From: Oharaeibacter diazotrophicus
Lineage (GTDB): Bacteria; Pseudomonadota; Alphaproteobacteria; Rhizobiales; Pleomorphomonadaceae
Reading direction: 5' to 3'
Length of the DNA stretch: 64,000 nucleotides
Assembly: GCF_004362745.1 (NCBI RefSeq)
Contig: NZ_SNXY01000010.1
Span: 436,501-500,500, forward strand
Below the pieces are notes generated by a model. The model was not told the DNA's origin. It saw only the letters and a program-made list of their open reading frames with translations, and made no database searches. The position numbers and the translations under genes were made by a program. Within the stretch, counting starts at the first letter, position 1. Each line of letters opens with the position of its first letter. Below, piece by piece: positions 17,928 through 29,875 of this stretch.

Positions 17928-18929
17928 TCCAGAATGCCGTTCGCTACCGCCGCCCTCGACGACGTCGTCACCGCGCTGAAGGCCGCGGGCGAGCCGACGC
18001 GCCTGCGCCTGATGGCGCTGCTGGCGGCCGGCGAGGCGACCGTGAAGGACCTGACCGACGTGCTGGCGCAGAGCCAGCCGCGGGTGTCGCGGCACCTCAA
18101 GCTGCTCTCGGAGGCCGGCATCGTCGATCGCCTGCCCGAGGGCGCCTGGGCCTACTACCGCCTCGCCGAGGACGGCGCCGGCGCCGCGACGGCCCGCGCC
18201 GTGCTGGCGCGGATCGACCCGGCCGACCCGGTGCTCGCCCGCGACCGCCAGCGCTTCGAGGCCGTGCGCGCCGCCCACGCCGCCGAGGCGCAGCGCTATT
18301 TCGCCGCCAACGCCGCCTCCTGGGACCGGCTGCGCTCGCTGCACGTCGCCGACACCGCGGTCGAGGCCGCGATCCGCCGTGCCCTCGGCGCCCGGCCGAT
18401 CCGCGCCCTGCTCGACATCGGCACCGGCACCGGGCGGATCCTGACCCTGCTCGCCGATCGCTACGACCGCGCCGTCGGCATCGACATGAGCCACGACATG
18501 CTCTCGGTGGCGCGCGCCAACCTCGCGGCCGCCGGCATCGACCACGCTCACGTGCGCCAGGGCGACGTCTCGGCGCTGTCGGTCGGCACCGGCCAGTTCG
18601 ATCTGGTGGTGATCCACCAGGTCCTGCACTATCTGGACGATCCGGCCCGCGCGATCCGCGAGGCGAGCCGGGCCGTCGCGCCGGGCGGCCGGCTGCTGGT
18701 GGTCGACTTCGCGCCGCACGATCTCGAGTTCCTGCGCGCCGAGCACGCCCACCGCCGCCTCGGCTTCTCGCACGAGCAGATGCGCGGCTGGATCGAGGCG
18801 GCCGGCCTCGAGCCGCGCGAGACGGTGGATCTTCCGCCCGGCGCGGACGGCGACCGCCTGACCGTGACGCTGTGGACCGCCGCCGACCGCCGCATCGAGA
18901 TCGCCGGCGACCTGCCGAGGACCGCCTGA
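17925..18929 (+). CDS. sahR: ArsR-family regulator fused to a SAM-binding methyltransferase domain (SahR type)
   Basis: 334 residues. The N-terminal about 100 residues are an ArsR winged helix-turn-helix (VVTALKAAGEPTRLRLMALLAAGEATVKDLTDVLAQSQPRVSRHLKLLSEAGIV) without metal-binding cysteines. From about residue 150 there is a class I methyltransferase fold with LLDIGTGTGRILTLLADRY (motif I), GIDMSHDML and VVIHQVLHYLDDP. The fusion next to metF and metH matches SahR, the repressor that senses S-adenosylhomocysteine with its methyltransferase-like domain. The start at 17925 coincides with the palindrome; an alternative ATG at 17934 would leave the operator wholly upstream. It is the first gene of the met operon. 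Confidence 0.85.
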   Translation: MSRMPFATAALDDVVTALKAAGEPTRLRLMALLAAGEATVKDLTDVLAQSQPRVSRHLKLLSEAGIVDRLPEGAWAYYRLAEDGAGAATARAVLARIDPADPVLARDRQRFEAVRAAHAAEAQRYFAANAASWDRLRSLHVADTAVEAAIRRALGARPIRALLDIGTGTGRILTLLADRYDRAVGIDMSHDMLSVARANLAAAGIDHAHVRQGDVSALSVGTGQFDLVVIHQVLHYLDDPARAIREASRAVAPGGRLLVVDFAPHDLEFLRAEHAHRRLGFSHEQMRGWIEAAGLEPRETVDLPPGADGDRLTVTLWTAADRRIEIAGDLPRTA

Positions 18930-18968
18930 GGCGGCCAGAGAAGAAAAGACAACGAGGACGTATCCCCC

Positions 18969-19877
18969 ATGCGCCAGAGCCACAACCTCGCCGACCTCGA
19001 CATCGGCGTCTCCTTCGAGTTCTTCCCGCCGAAGACCGAAAAGATGGAGGAGAACCTGTGGGTTGCGATCGAGCGGCTCGCCCCGCTCGGGCCGCGCTTC
19101 GTCTCGGTGACCTACGGCGCCGGCGGCTCGACGCGCGAGCGCACCCACGCCACCGTCGCCCGGATCGTCCGCGAGACCGCGCTGAAGCCGGCGGCGCACC
19201 TGACCTGCGTCGACGCCAGCCGCGCCGAGGTCGACGAGGTCGTGCGCGGCTACTGGTCGGCGGGCGTGCGCCACGTGGTGGCGCTGCGCGGCGACCCGGT
19301 CGGCGGCGTCGGTGCCCGCTACGTGCCGCATCCCGACGGCTACGCCTCGACGCCCGAACTGATCGCCGGCATCCGCGCGATCGGCGACTTCGAGATCTCG
19401 GTGTCGGCCTATCCGGAGAAGCACCCGGAGAGCCCGGACGTGCCGGCCGACATCCAGATCCTGAAGCGCAAGGTCGAGGCCGGCGCGAGCCGCGCCATCG
19501 CCCAGTTCTGCTTCGACAACGACGTGTTCGAGCGCTACGTCGACCGCGTCCGCGCCGCCGGCATCGACGTGCCGATCGTGCCGGGCATCGTGCCGGTGGT
19601 GAACTTCACCCAGACGGCAGGCTTCGCCCGCCGGGCCGGCGCCAGCGTGCCGGCGTGGCTCGCCGAGCGCTTCGAGGGTCTCGAGGACGACCCCGTGACC
19701 CGCCAGCTCGTCGCCGCCGCGGTCTGCGCCGAGCAGGTCATGGACCTGATCGACCGCGGCTATCGCGAGTTCCACTTCTACACCATGAACCGGGCCGATC
19801 TCGTCTACGCCGTCTGCCACATGCTGGGTCTGCGCCCGAAGCGGCCGAAGCCGGCCGCCGGCGCCGAAGCCGCCTGA
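18969..19877 (+). CDS. metF: Methylenetetrahydrofolate reductase
   Basis: Flavoenzyme reducing 5,10-methylene-THF to 5-methyl-THF, the methyl donor for methionine synthase. The 302 residues form a TIM barrel with the family landmarks VSFEFFPPKT (N-terminus, catalytic Glu), VSVTYGAGGSTRERT, HVVALRGDP, the FAD-binding AYPEKHPES segment, AQFCFDND and PGIVPVVNF. The length is normal for bacterial MetF. It lies 39 bases after sahR and 36 bases before the homocysteine methyltransferase gene, in one operon probably repressed by SahR. Confidence 0.96.
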   Translation: MRQSHNLADLDIGVSFEFFPPKTEKMEENLWVAIERLAPLGPRFVSVTYGAGGSTRERTHATVARIVRETALKPAAHLTCVDASRAEVDEVVRGYWSAGVRHVVALRGDPVGGVGARYVPHPDGYASTPELIAGIRAIGDFEISVSAYPEKHPESPDVPADIQILKRKVEAGASRAIAQFCFDNDVFERYVDRVRAAGIDVPIVPGIVPVVNFTQTAGFARRAGASVPAWLAERFEGLEDDPVTRQLVAAAVCAEQVMDLIDRGYREFHFYTMNRADLVYAVCHMLGLRPKRPKPAAGAEAA

Positions 19878-19913
19878 CCCGGTCGACCCGACACCCCTGC
19901 CACGGAGCCCGCC

Positions 19914-20984
19914 ATGAGCCGTCCCCTCTCGCCCACCGAGGCCCAGCTGCGCCGGATCGCGGAGAGCCGCATCCTGGTGATCGACGGCGCCATGGGCACC
20001 ATGATCCAGCGCCACCGCCTGACCGAGGCCGACTTCCGCGGCGCGCGCTTCGCCGACCACCCGCGCGACCTCAAGGGCAACAACGACCTCCTGTCGATCA
20101 CCCGGCCCGACGTGATCGCCGGCATCCACCGGCAGTATCTCGAGGCCGGCGCCGACATCGTGGAGACAAACACCTTCTCCTCGACCACCATCGCCCAGGC
20201 CGACTACGGCCTGGAGGCGCTCGCCTACGAGCTCAACCTCGAGAGCGCCCGCGTCGCCAAGGCGGCCTGCCGCGAGGTCGAGGCGCGCGACCCGTCGCGG
20301 CCGCGCTTCGTCGCCGGCGCGATCGGTCCGACCAACCGCACCGCCTCGATCTCGCCCGACGTCAACAATCCCGGCTACCGCGCCGTCGGCTTCGACGACC
20401 TCCGGATCGCCTATGCCGAGGCCGCCCGCGGCCTGATCGACGGCGGCGCGGACATCATCCTGATCGAGACGGTGTTCGACACGCTGAACGCCAAGGCGGC
20501 GCTGTTCGCCGTCGAGGAGGTGTTCGAGGAGAAGGGCGTGCGGCTGCCGGTGTCGGTGTCCGGCACCATCACCGACCTCTCCGGCCGCACCCTGTCGGGC
20601 CAGACCGCCGAAGCGTTCTGGTACTCGGTGCGCCACGGCGAGCTGTTCTCGATCGGCCTCAACTGCGCGCTCGGCGCCAAGGAGATGCGCGCCCACGTCG
20701 CCGACCTCGCCCGCCTCGCCGACACGCTGGTCTGCGCCTATCCGAACGCGGGCCTGCCCAACGAGTTCGGCGAATACGACGAGAGCCCCGCGGCGATGGC
20801 GGCCCTGGTCGGCGAATTCGCCCGCGCCGGCCTCGTCAACATCGTCGGCGGCTGCTGCGGCACCACGCCGGACCACATCGCCGCGATCGCGCGGGCGGTC
20901 GAGGGCGTCGCGCCGCGGCCGATCCCGACGGTCGAGCGGCGGATGCGGCTCGCCGGATTGGAGCCGGCGGTGATCGCGGCGTGA
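19914..20984 (+). CDS. Homocysteine S-methyltransferase module of split methionine synthase (MetH N-terminal part)
   Basis: A 356-residue protein corresponding to the first domain of cobalamin-dependent MetH. It has the opening [10 protein letters not shown], the substrate loop [18 protein letters not shown], and the zinc ligands GLNCALGA (first Cys) and GGCCGTT (Cys pair) near the C-terminus. It binds homocysteine and receives the methyl group from methylcobalamin, so it must work with the cobalamin-binding protein encoded at 21734. The two together (356 + 905 residues) equal a normal single-chain MetH of about 1,230. The pair is interrupted by a two-gene toxin-antitoxin-like module. Confidence 0.93.
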   Translation: MSRPLSPTEAQLRRIAESRILVIDGAMGTMIQRHRLTEADFRGARFADHPRDLKGNNDLLSITRPDVIAGIHRQYLEAGADIVETNTFSSTTIAQADYGLEALAYELNLESARVAKAACREVEARDPSRPRFVAGAIGPTNRTASISPDVNNPGYRAVGFDDLRIAYAEAARGLIDGGADIILIETVFDTLNAKAALFAVEEVFEEKGVRLPVSVSGTITDLSGRTLSGQTAEAFWYSVRHGELFSIGLNCALGAKEMRAHVADLARLADTLVCAYPNAGLPNEFGEYDESPAAMAALVGEFARAGLVNIVGGCCGTTPDHIAAIARAVEGVAPRPIPTVERRMRLAGLEPAVIAA

Positions 20985-21018
20985 TGTATGATCCGGCGTG
21001 CGGAGCCAGGAGCGGACC

Positions 21019-21234
21019 ATGACCCACAGACACGATCCCGAGCCCGGTGCGGCCGTGCGGCCTCCCTACGGGTCGAACGTCGAGCTTCCCGCCGGCTCCG
21101 CCGAGGAGCGGCAGGCGGCGTGGGAGCGCCTTCGCGAGTTCATGCTCGATCCGCCGCCGCCGGGTCCCGGCGCCTGCGCGCCGGGCGACTACGGTACGCG
21201 CGCGGAATGGTACGACGACGAGAGCGTCCAGTAG
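21019..21234 (+). CDS. Small protein upstream of a PIN toxin; putative antitoxin
   Basis: A 71-residue hydrophilic protein (start ATG at 21019, preceded by a good AGGAG). It has a Pro-rich N-terminal half, a short helix ([18 protein letters not shown]) and a Pro/Gly linker ending in the acidic YDDESVQ. There is no helix-turn-helix or ribbon-helix-helix. Position and size suggest the antitoxin of the PIN-domain gene starting 30 bases later; an intrinsically disordered toxin-wrapping tail would fit. This is inference from context. Confidence 0.6.
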   Translation: MTHRHDPEPGAAVRPPYGSNVELPAGSAEERQAAWERLREFMLDPPPPGPGACAPGDYGTRAEWYDDESVQ

Positions 21235-21264
21235 CACTCAAGCCCAGACCGACCGGTTCCAGCC

Positions 21265-21714
21265 GTGCTCCCGACGATCGACAGCAACATCCTGGTCTAC
21301 GCGATCGACCGGCGCGACACCGCGAAGGCGGACGTCGCCCGGCTCGTCGTGGCCCGTGTACGCGAGACCGGCGGCCTGCTCGGCCTTCAGACCATCGGCG
21401 AGACCTTTCGCGTCGCCACGGCCAAGTTGAAATGGCACCCGGCGATCGCCGAGCGCTATCTCCAGGGTCTGCTCGCCACCTTCCCGACCTTCGCGCAGAC
21501 GTCGGGGACCGTCTCCGCCGCCCTCGCGCTCGCAGCCGCGGGGCGGCTGTCGATCTGGGACGCCAATCTCGTTTCCGCCGCGCAATCGGCCGGCTGCACG
21601 CATCTCCTCTCCGAGGACATGCAAGACGGCGATCGGTTCGGCGGCCTCGAAGTGGTCGATCCCTTCGCCGGCCGCGACCTCTCCCCGCGTGCCCGCGACC
21701 TCCTTTCTCTCTGA
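21265..21714 (+). CDS. PIN-domain ribonuclease, VapC-type toxin
   Basis: 149 residues with a GTG start. The PIN-domain acidic residues are visible: Asp6 in [10 protein letters not shown], Glu46 in TIGETFRV, Asp99 in [12 protein letters not shown] and the SEDMQDG loop (Glu117/Asp118). By family knowledge such proteins cleave RNA with Mg2+ and are neutralised by the adjacent antitoxin. The gene lies 30 bases after the putative antitoxin and only 19 bases before metH2, so the module is embedded in the methionine operon in the same orientation. Confidence 0.85.
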   Translation: MLPTIDSNILVYAIDRRDTAKADVARLVVARVRETGGLLGLQTIGETFRVATAKLKWHPAIAERYLQGLLATFPTFAQTSGTVSAALALAAAGRLSIWDANLVSAAQSAGCTHLLSEDMQDGDRFGGLEVVDPFAGRDLSPRARDLLSL

Positions 21715-21733
21715 CCGACCGGATCCGCTCTCC

Positions 21734-24451
<2,718 letters not shown>

Positions 24452-24464
24452 GGGAACCGAGCCC

Positions 24465-25079
24465 GTGACCACGGACGCCGAGACCGCCGCCCACCGCGAC
24501 CCGGCCTACCGCCGGGTCCTCGTCGAGGCCGCGCTGCTCAACGCGGCGATGTTCTTCGTGGAAGGCGCGGTCGGCCTGTGGATCGGCTCGGCGGCGCTGG
24601 TGGCCGACGCGGTCGACTTCCTCGAGGACACCGGCATCTACGGTCTCGGCATCCTCGCGGTCGGCTGGTCGCTGCGCAACCGCGCGCGCGCCGGTTTCGT
24701 CATGGGCATCCTGATGACCCTGGTCGGGCTGGTCGCGCTGGTGCAGGTGCTGGTCAGGCTGTGGTACGGCGGGGTGCCGTCGGCGCTCGGCATGTCGGTG
24801 ACCGCGGCGGTGGCGCTCGCCGTCAACGTCACGGTGGCGACGCGGCTCGCGGCCTGGCGCGGGGGCGACAGCTCGATGCGCTCGATCTGGCTGTCGACCC
24901 GCAACGACGCGCTCCTGAACGGCCTCACCGTGGTCGCCGGCGTGCTGGTCGCCAATCGCGGCGCAGCCTGGCCCGACATCGTCGCCGGCCTCGTGATCGC
25001 CGCGGTCAACCTCTGGGCCGCCCGCGAGATCCTGACCTCGGCGCGGACCGAGCTGCGCGCAGCCGCGTCGCCTTCGTAG
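24465..25079 (+). CDS. Cation-efflux (CDF)-like membrane protein
   Basis: A 204-residue protein with five to six TM helices resembling the membrane domain of cation diffusion facilitators: VEAALLNAAMFFVEGAVGLWIGSAALVADAVDFLEDTGIYGLG corresponds to TM1-TM2 with acidic metal-site residues (DAVDFLED), and WLSTRNDALLNGLTVVAGVLVA to TM5. The usual HxxxD pairs are replaced by D/N variants and the cytoplasmic C-terminal domain is missing, so it is a short, atypical CDF; the metal is unknown. The GTG start at 24465 is 13 bases after metH2, suggesting the last gene of the met operon. A cobalt link to B12-dependent MetH is tempting but unproven. Confidence 0.78.
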   Translation: MTTDAETAAHRDPAYRRVLVEAALLNAAMFFVEGAVGLWIGSAALVADAVDFLEDTGIYGLGILAVGWSLRNRARAGFVMGILMTLVGLVALVQVLVRLWYGGVPSALGMSVTAAVALAVNVTVATRLAAWRGGDSSMRSIWLSTRNDALLNGLTVVAGVLVANRGAAWPDIVAGLVIAAVNLWAAREILTSARTELRAAASPS

Positions 25080-25559
25080 AACCTCGCAGGTCCGAAGTCT
25101 CGTCGCTCTCGCCAACATGACGGAACCTTAATTGGAAGGTTTCGCCCGTTCGCGCTTATATCGAGCGCGTGACGGAACGTTCTTCGGAACATCGCGGACT
25201 CGGAATTCTTCCCTAGACCACACCGACCCTCGACCGTCCATGCGAGAAGACCCGACGGCTTCCCTCAGCTGTTGGGAAAACTTCCCGGAACACATGCCGT
25301 CCGCCGTCCCTCCGGCGTGACGGCATTTCCGTTTCCGGGCAGGTGCGCATCGGCCGGAGCCCTCGCTTCGGTCGATGCGTCGCCGCCCGGGGACGGGACG
25401 CGCCGGCGCGGCGACGACCGGCGCGCGCGCCTCATACCAGTCCCGCAAATTCCCGACTCGTCGGGACTTTCCGGGGTTTCGGCCATCCGGCCGGCGCCCG
25501 GTCGGGCGCTCCTCGCTCGCAAAGCTCCGACCAGAGGTCGGAACTTTGCGAGCTCGGTA
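25080..25559. other. Intergenic region between convergent genes
   Basis: A 480-base spacer with no credible gene. It contains an AT-richer patch (25120-25220) and, at its right end, a very long near-perfect palindrome (25515-25553) listed separately. A shorter related-looking CCCGAC-tcg-tcgGG element lies near 25450-25475. Confidence 0.45.
25515..25553. repeat. Long hairpin (18-bp arms) beside the response-regulator stop codon
   Basis: Left arm 25515-25532 and right arm 25536-25552/53 pair over 18 bp with a single mismatch and a 3-base loop (AGA). It abuts the 3' end of the minus-strand response-regulator gene, so it may terminate that transcript. The length of symmetry also fits a dispersed palindromic repeat. 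No T-tract follows on the minus strand. Confidence 0.6.
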
Positions 25560-26219
25560 TCACGCCGGCTCGTCGGGCCCGAGCGCGGCGGTCGAGAGGC
25601 GGTGGTGGCGGTTCTCGACGGCGAAGCGGATCAGGTCGCCGGTGCGGTCCATGCCGAGCTTTTCCTTCACGCGCGTCATGGTGTTGGCGACGGTCTTGTA
25701 CGCGATGCCGAGCTTCTCGGCGATGTCGGCGAGGCTCTCGCCGTCGCCGAGCAGGCGCAGCACCTCGATCTCCCGCCGCGACAGCGCGCGGACCGGATCG
25801 CCGTCGCCGTCGCTGCGCACCGCCGCGATCTCGGCGGCGAGTTCGTCGTCGACGAAGCTCTCGCCGCGCGCCGCCTTGCGCACCGCGGTCAGCAACTGGT
25901 CGGCCGGCGCACTCTTGGAGACGTAGCCGATCGCGCCGGCCCGGCGGGCGGAGGTGGCGTAGACCACGTCGGTGTACATGCTGAACACCACCACGCGGGC
26001 GCGGTCGTCCTCGGCGCGGATCCGGCGCAGCACCTCGAGGCCGCTGCCGCCGCGCAGGTTGATGTCGAGCACGGTGACGTCCGGCCGCTCGCCGGCCCAG
26101 GCCGCGAAGGCGTCGTCCGGCGTCTCGGCCTCGGCGAAGCTCGAGCCCGGGATCGTCTGCAGCAGCCGCACCACGCCCTGACGGACGACGGCGTGATCGT
26201 CCACCACCAGGATCCTCAT
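25560..26219 (-). CDS. NarL/FixJ-family two-component response regulator
   Basis: 219 residues. Receiver domain with VVDDHAVVRQG (Asp7-Asp8), phosphorylatable Asp52 in VTVLDINLRG, and the Lys in GYVSKSAP. The C-terminal LuxR-type helix-turn-helix (ALSRREIEVLRLLGDGESLADIAEKLGIAYKTVANTMTRVKEKLGM) follows. It is expected to bind DNA when phosphorylated by the kinase encoded directly upstream; its ATG overlaps the kinase stop by 4 bases. No target is evident in the window. Confidence 0.95.
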   Translation of the reverse strand: MRILVVDDHAVVRQGVVRLLQTIPGSSFAEAETPDDAFAAWAGERPDVTVLDINLRGGSGLEVLRRIRAEDDRARVVVFSMYTDVVYATSARRAGAIGYVSKSAPADQLLTAVRKAARGESFVDDELAAEIAAVRSDGDGDPVRALSRREIEVLRLLGDGESLADIAEKLGIAYKTVANTMTRVKEKLGMDRTGDLIRFAVENRHHRLSTAALGPDEPA

Positions 26220-27565
26220 CGTGCTTCCTCCCCATCCACCGCGGCGCCGGTCCGGCCCGGCGGCGGGATCACGGCCGAGACCACCACGCCCGGCACGTCG
26301 AATCGGTTGTCGACGGAAAGGCGGCCGCCGAGCGCGGCCGCCCGCTCGCCCATGCCGACGATGCCCCAGCCCTCGCCGGCGGGCCGCTTCAGGCCGCCGC
26401 CGTCGTCCGCCACCTTCAGCCGGATCCGCTCGTCGCGCAACGCCACCTCGATCTCGATCCGGGTTGGGTGACCGTGCTTCAGCGCGTTGGCGACCGCCTC
26501 GCGGACGATCGCCGCGAGCGCGACGTCGACGCTCTCGCCGAAGCCCTCCTCCGGCACGGCGACGGCGAAGTCGACGCGGGGGTGGTGCAGGGCGAAGAAG
26601 GCGACCTGGTCGTGGATGGTCTGGGCGAGGCCGATGGTCTGGGTGCTGCCGGGCCGGAGCTGGCCGAGCAGGGCGCGCACCTGCCGCTTCACCGCCGCGA
26701 CCGCGGCGCCGGCGGTGCGGGCGCGCTCGAGGATGGCGGCGTCGCGCCCGGGATCTGGCGGGCCGGCGGCGAGGTCGCGAATCGCGGCGGCGTCGACGTC
26801 GATGGCGAGCAGCAGCGGACCTATCTCGTCGTGGAGGTCGCGGGCGAGGGCGCGGCGCTCCTCGTCCTCGGCCTCGGCCATCTGGGCGGCGATGCGGGCG
26901 TCGCGGGCGCGGACCTCGGCGAGCCGGCCGACCATGCGGTCGAAGGCGGCGCCGACCACCGCGACGTCGTCCGGCGCCGCGATGCCCGCGCGGACCGAGA
27001 AGTCGCCGCCGCCGGCCTGCTCGAGGCGCAGGCGCAGCCGGTCGAGCGGGCCCGTCAGGCGGCGGAACGTACGGTCGGCGAGCAGGGCGCAGAGGCCGGC
27101 GAGGGCGAGGAGCGCGGCGGCGCCGGCGAGGGTGTCGGCATAGAGCCGGTCGACCGGACGGGCGGGATCGGCGTCGATCCGCAGCGCGCCGATGCCGGGC
27201 AGGTCGAAGCGGCGGCCGGCGTCGGAGGGTACGATCAGCCGGGCGAACCACGCCGGCGCCGGCGCGGTGCGCCGCGGCGGCGACGAGCGGTCGCGCAGGG
27301 CGCCGGCGGGCGTGACCAGCGTGACGGTGACGAAGTCGTCGCCGTCGAACAGCCGGACGATCTCGCGGATGCGGTCGGGCGTGCGCCGCGTCGCCGGCAG
27401 CGCCCCGACGGCGCGCGCGACGGTGGCCCAGGCGGCGTCGACGGCGGCGGTCTCGTCGGCGCGCACGCGCTCGATCCCGCGCGCGACCGAGAAGGCGGCG
27501 AAGCCTGCGGCCGCCACCACCCCGGCCAGCCCCAGCGCCAGCACCGATCTCCACCGCGTCCGCAC
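26216..27565 (-). CDS. NarX/UhpB-type membrane histidine kinase
   Basis: 449 residues from a GTG preceded by GGGAGGA. TM1 (VLALGLAGVVAAAGFAAFS) and TM2 (LAGAAALLALAGLCALLA) flank a periplasmic sensor of about 110 residues with no recognised fold. A HAMP domain (RRLTGPLDRLRLRLEQAGGGDF), a HisKA_3 dimerisation domain with the phospho-His in ALARDLHDEIGPLLL (about residue 240), and an HATPase with REAVANALKHG, VADDGGG and GWGIVGMGERA follow. It pairs with the NarL-type regulator by a 4-base overlap. The signal is unknown. Confidence 0.93.
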   Translation of the reverse strand: MRTRWRSVLALGLAGVVAAAGFAAFSVARGIERVRADETAAVDAAWATVARAVGALPATRRTPDRIREIVRLFDGDDFVTVTLVTPAGALRDRSSPPRRTAPAPAWFARLIVPSDAGRRFDLPGIGALRIDADPARPVDRLYADTLAGAAALLALAGLCALLADRTFRRLTGPLDRLRLRLEQAGGGDFSVRAGIAAPDDVAVVGAAFDRMVGRLAEVRARDARIAAQMAEAEDEERRALARDLHDEIGPLLLAIDVDAAAIRDLAAGPPDPGRDAAILERARTAGAAVAAVKRQVRALLGQLRPGSTQTIGLAQTIHDQVAFFALHHPRVDFAVAVPEEGFGESVDVALAAIVREAVANALKHGHPTRIEIEVALRDERIRLKVADDGGGLKRPAGEGWGIVGMGERAAALGGRLSVDNRFDVPGVVVSAVIPPPGRTGAAVDGEEAR

Positions 27566-27701
27566 CCGCCGTCCTCCCCGCCAGAGCGGCGGCGATGCTG
27601 GCCACGGCACGGCCGAAGCCGCAAGCGAAATGTCGGACGGGCGAAGCCACACCGCGTGGCGGTGCACGAGGCTCGAACAAGGGTATGGCGTCGGGGAGAA
27701 A

Positions 27702-27778
27702 TGGTAGCAGAGGGCGGAATCGAACCGCCGACCTACGGGTTATGAGTCCGTCGCTCTAACCAACTGAGCTACTCTGCC
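27702..27778 (-). tRNA. tRNA-Met (CAU), elongator type
   Basis: 77 bases with the CCA end encoded. The cloverleaf is intact: acceptor GGCAGAG pairs with CTCTGCT (G1-U72 wobble, typical of elongator tRNA-Met), D-stem GCTC/GAGC, anticodon stem ACGGA/CCCGT region with anticodon CAT (27744-27742), and T-arm GGCGG-TTCGATT-CCGCC. The G1-U72 pair and D-loop AGTTGGTTA argue against the initiator. It lies between the kinase gene and the PmtA-like gene. Confidence 0.96.
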
Positions 27779-27869
27779 ACGGGCCCGGGGGCGGTCGGAA
27801 CCGCCCCGTCGAGCGGCGCCGATATAAGGGGCGGCCCGCCGGCCTGTCAAGCCGCGTCGCGGCCGGCGG

Positions 27870-28550
27870 TCACTTCACGACTTCGAACTCGAGCAGGCGG
27901 TAGAAGCCGCCGAGGCCGGCGGGGCGGTCGGCGAGGAGGCGGGTGCCGGGAAGGGCGGCGAGGGTGGCGGCGGTGATGGTGGTGTTCCAGCCGAGCAGGC
28001 GGCCGAACGGCGTCAGCGCCCGGGCGACGAGGCGGCGCGGGCCGGCGTCGGCGGCGAAGTGGCCGACCACCAGGATGCGCCCGCCTGGACGGACGACGCG
28101 GCGCATCTCGGCCATGACGCGGGCCGGGTCCGGCACCACGGTCATCACGTACATCGCCATGGCGGCGTCGAAGGCGGATTCGGGGAAGACGAGGCGGGCG
28201 GCATCCATCTCGTGGATCGCCTCGACGTTGGCGAGGCGCTTCTCGGCGACGCGGCGGCGCGCCTTCTCGAGCATGTCCGGCGAGAGGTCGATGCCGACGA
28301 CGCGCGTGGCGGCGGGATAGTCGGGCAGACTGATGCCGGTGCCGACGCCGACCTCGAGCACGCGCTCCGTGCCGGCCGGCAGGGCGGCGACCGCGGTCTT
28401 GCGCGCGGCCTCCATGATCGGCCCGAACACGGCGTCGTAGACCGGCGCCCAGCGGGCGTAGGCGTCGACGACGTCCTTGGCCCGCATCACCGTGCGGATC
28501 GCCGGGCCGTCGTCGCCGTCCACCGTGCGCGCGCGTTCCTCCGAGGTCAT
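27870..28550 (-). CDS. SAM-dependent methyltransferase, PmtA-like (phosphatidylethanolamine N-methyltransferase)
   Basis: A 226-residue class I methyltransferase. The DAYARWAPVYDAVFGPIMEAAR opening, motif I VLEVGVGTGISLPDYP, VVGIDLSPDMLEKARRRV and the later MAMYVMTVVPDPARVMAEMRRVVRPGG, then GWNTTITAA, resemble the rhizobial PmtA group that makes phosphatidylcholine from phosphatidylethanolamine. A UbiE-like quinone methyltransferase is the alternative. It is followed on the minus strand by the tRNA gene and preceded by mnmA, 37 bases away, probably in one transcript. Confidence 0.85.
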   Translation of the reverse strand: MTSEERARTVDGDDGPAIRTVMRAKDVVDAYARWAPVYDAVFGPIMEAARKTAVAALPAGTERVLEVGVGTGISLPDYPAATRVVGIDLSPDMLEKARRRVAEKRLANVEAIHEMDAARLVFPESAFDAAMAMYVMTVVPDPARVMAEMRRVVRPGGRILVVGHFAADAGPRRLVARALTPFGRLLGWNTTITAATLAALPGTRLLADRPAGLGGFYRLLEFEVVK

Positions 28551-28587
28551 CGATGCTCCTCCCTGACGGATCTGCCGCCGCGCCGGC

Positions 28588-29784
28588 TCAACCGGCGGCG
28601 ACGGTGCGTTGTTCCAGGTCCCGCACCGGAGCGCCGGCGCGCTCGCGGGCGAACACCGATTCGGTCGCCTCGATGAAGCCGCCGCCGAGCACGCGGGCGT
28701 CCTCGCCGGCGCCGTCGTAGAGCACGCAGGCCTGACCGGGCGCGACGCCGTGTTCGCCGGACAGCAGGTCGACGGCGACGACGCCGCCGGCGGCGTGCAG
28801 CACGGCCGGCTGCGGCGGGCGCGAGGACCGCACCTTGGCGTGGACCTCGAGGCCGTCGGCCGGCAGGTCGGCGAGCGCGCCCGGGCCGATCCAGTTGACC
28901 TCGCGCAGCGCCAGCCGGCGCGTCATCAGCGCCTCGCGCGGGCCGACGACGACGCGCGCGCCGGCGGCGTCGAGCCGGATCACGAACAGCGGCTCGCCGG
29001 CGGAAATGCCGAGGCCGCGGCGCTGGCCGACGGTGTAGTGGATGATGCCGTCGTGGCGGCCGAGCACGCGGCCGTCGACGTGGACGATCTCGCCCGGCGC
29101 GGCGGCCTCGGGCTTCAGTCGCTCGATCACGTCGGCGTAGCGGCCCTGCGGCACGAAGCAGATGTCCTGGCTGTCGTGCTTGTCGGCGACGGCGAGGCCG
29201 AACTCGCGGGCGAGTTCGCGCGTCTCGGCCTTCGTGAGGTCGCCGAGCGGGAAGCGCAGGAAGTCGAGCTGCTCGGCCGTGGTCGCGAACAGGAACCAGC
29301 TCTGGTCGCGGTCGGCGTCGACCGGACGGAACAGGGCACGGCGGCCGTCGACGAGGCGCGAGCGCACGTAGTGGCCGGTGGCGAGCGCGGCCGCACCGAG
29401 GCTGCGGGCGGTGTCGAGCAGGTCGGAGAACTTGACGGTCTGGTTGCAGGCGACGCAGGGGATCGGCGTCTCGCCGGCCATGTAGCTCTCGGCGAAACGG
29501 TCGATCACCGCGTGGCGGAAGCGCTCCTCGTAGTCCAGCACGTAGTGCGGGATGCCGAGGGCGGCGGCGACCTCGCGGGCGTCGTGGATGTCCTGGCCGG
29601 CGCAGCAGGCGCCCTTGCGGTGGGTCGCCTCGCCATGGTCGTAGAGCTGGAGCGTGACGCCGACGACGTCGTAGCCTTCGCGTTTCAGGAGCCCGGCGAC
29701 CACCGAACTGTCGACGCCGCCCGACATGGCGACGACGACGCGCGTGTCCCCGGGCCGGCCCGGCAGGTCGAGACTGTTCAGCAT
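28588..29784 (-). CDS. mnmA: tRNA-specific 2-thiouridylase MnmA
   Basis: Adds sulfur to U34 of Lys, Glu and Gln tRNAs. 398 residues. The PP-loop ATPase motif [18 protein letters not shown] is near the N-terminus. The catalytic cysteines lie in [11 protein letters not shown] (about residue 107) and [12 protein letters not shown] (about 200), with GHYVR and [11 protein letters not shown] also family-typical. I start at the ATG complementary to 29782-29784 ([11 protein letters not shown]); a further 14-residue extension is possible but unlikely. It lies divergently from fliK. Confidence 0.96.
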   Translation of the reverse strand: MLNSLDLPGRPGDTRVVVAMSGGVDSSVVAGLLKREGYDVVGVTLQLYDHGEATHRKGACCAGQDIHDAREVAAALGIPHYVLDYEERFRHAVIDRFAESYMAGETPIPCVACNQTVKFSDLLDTARSLGAAALATGHYVRSRLVDGRRALFRPVDADRDQSWFLFATTAEQLDFLRFPLGDLTKAETRELAREFGLAVADKHDSQDICFVPQGRYADVIERLKPEAAAPGEIVHVDGRVLGRHDGIIHYTVGQRRGLGISAGEPLFVIRLDAAGARVVVGPREALMTRRLALREVNWIGPGALADLPADGLEVHAKVRSSRPPQPAVLHAAGGVVAVDLLSGEHGVAPGQACVLYDGAGEDARVLGGGFIEATESVFARERAGAPVRDLEQRTVAAG

Positions 29785-29875
29785 GCGGCACCCGTTGGTG
29801 GTCGCGAACGGCGCGACGCGGGACATTGTCGCCCCGCGGGCCGGGGATCTTCAAGGGCCGCGCGGGTCCGCCGGG

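Noticed and set aside
17847-21020. Antisense open frame of more than 1,000 codons across the met operon
   Set aside because: The plus-strand genes have full catalytic motifs; the antisense product is low-complexity and motif-free.
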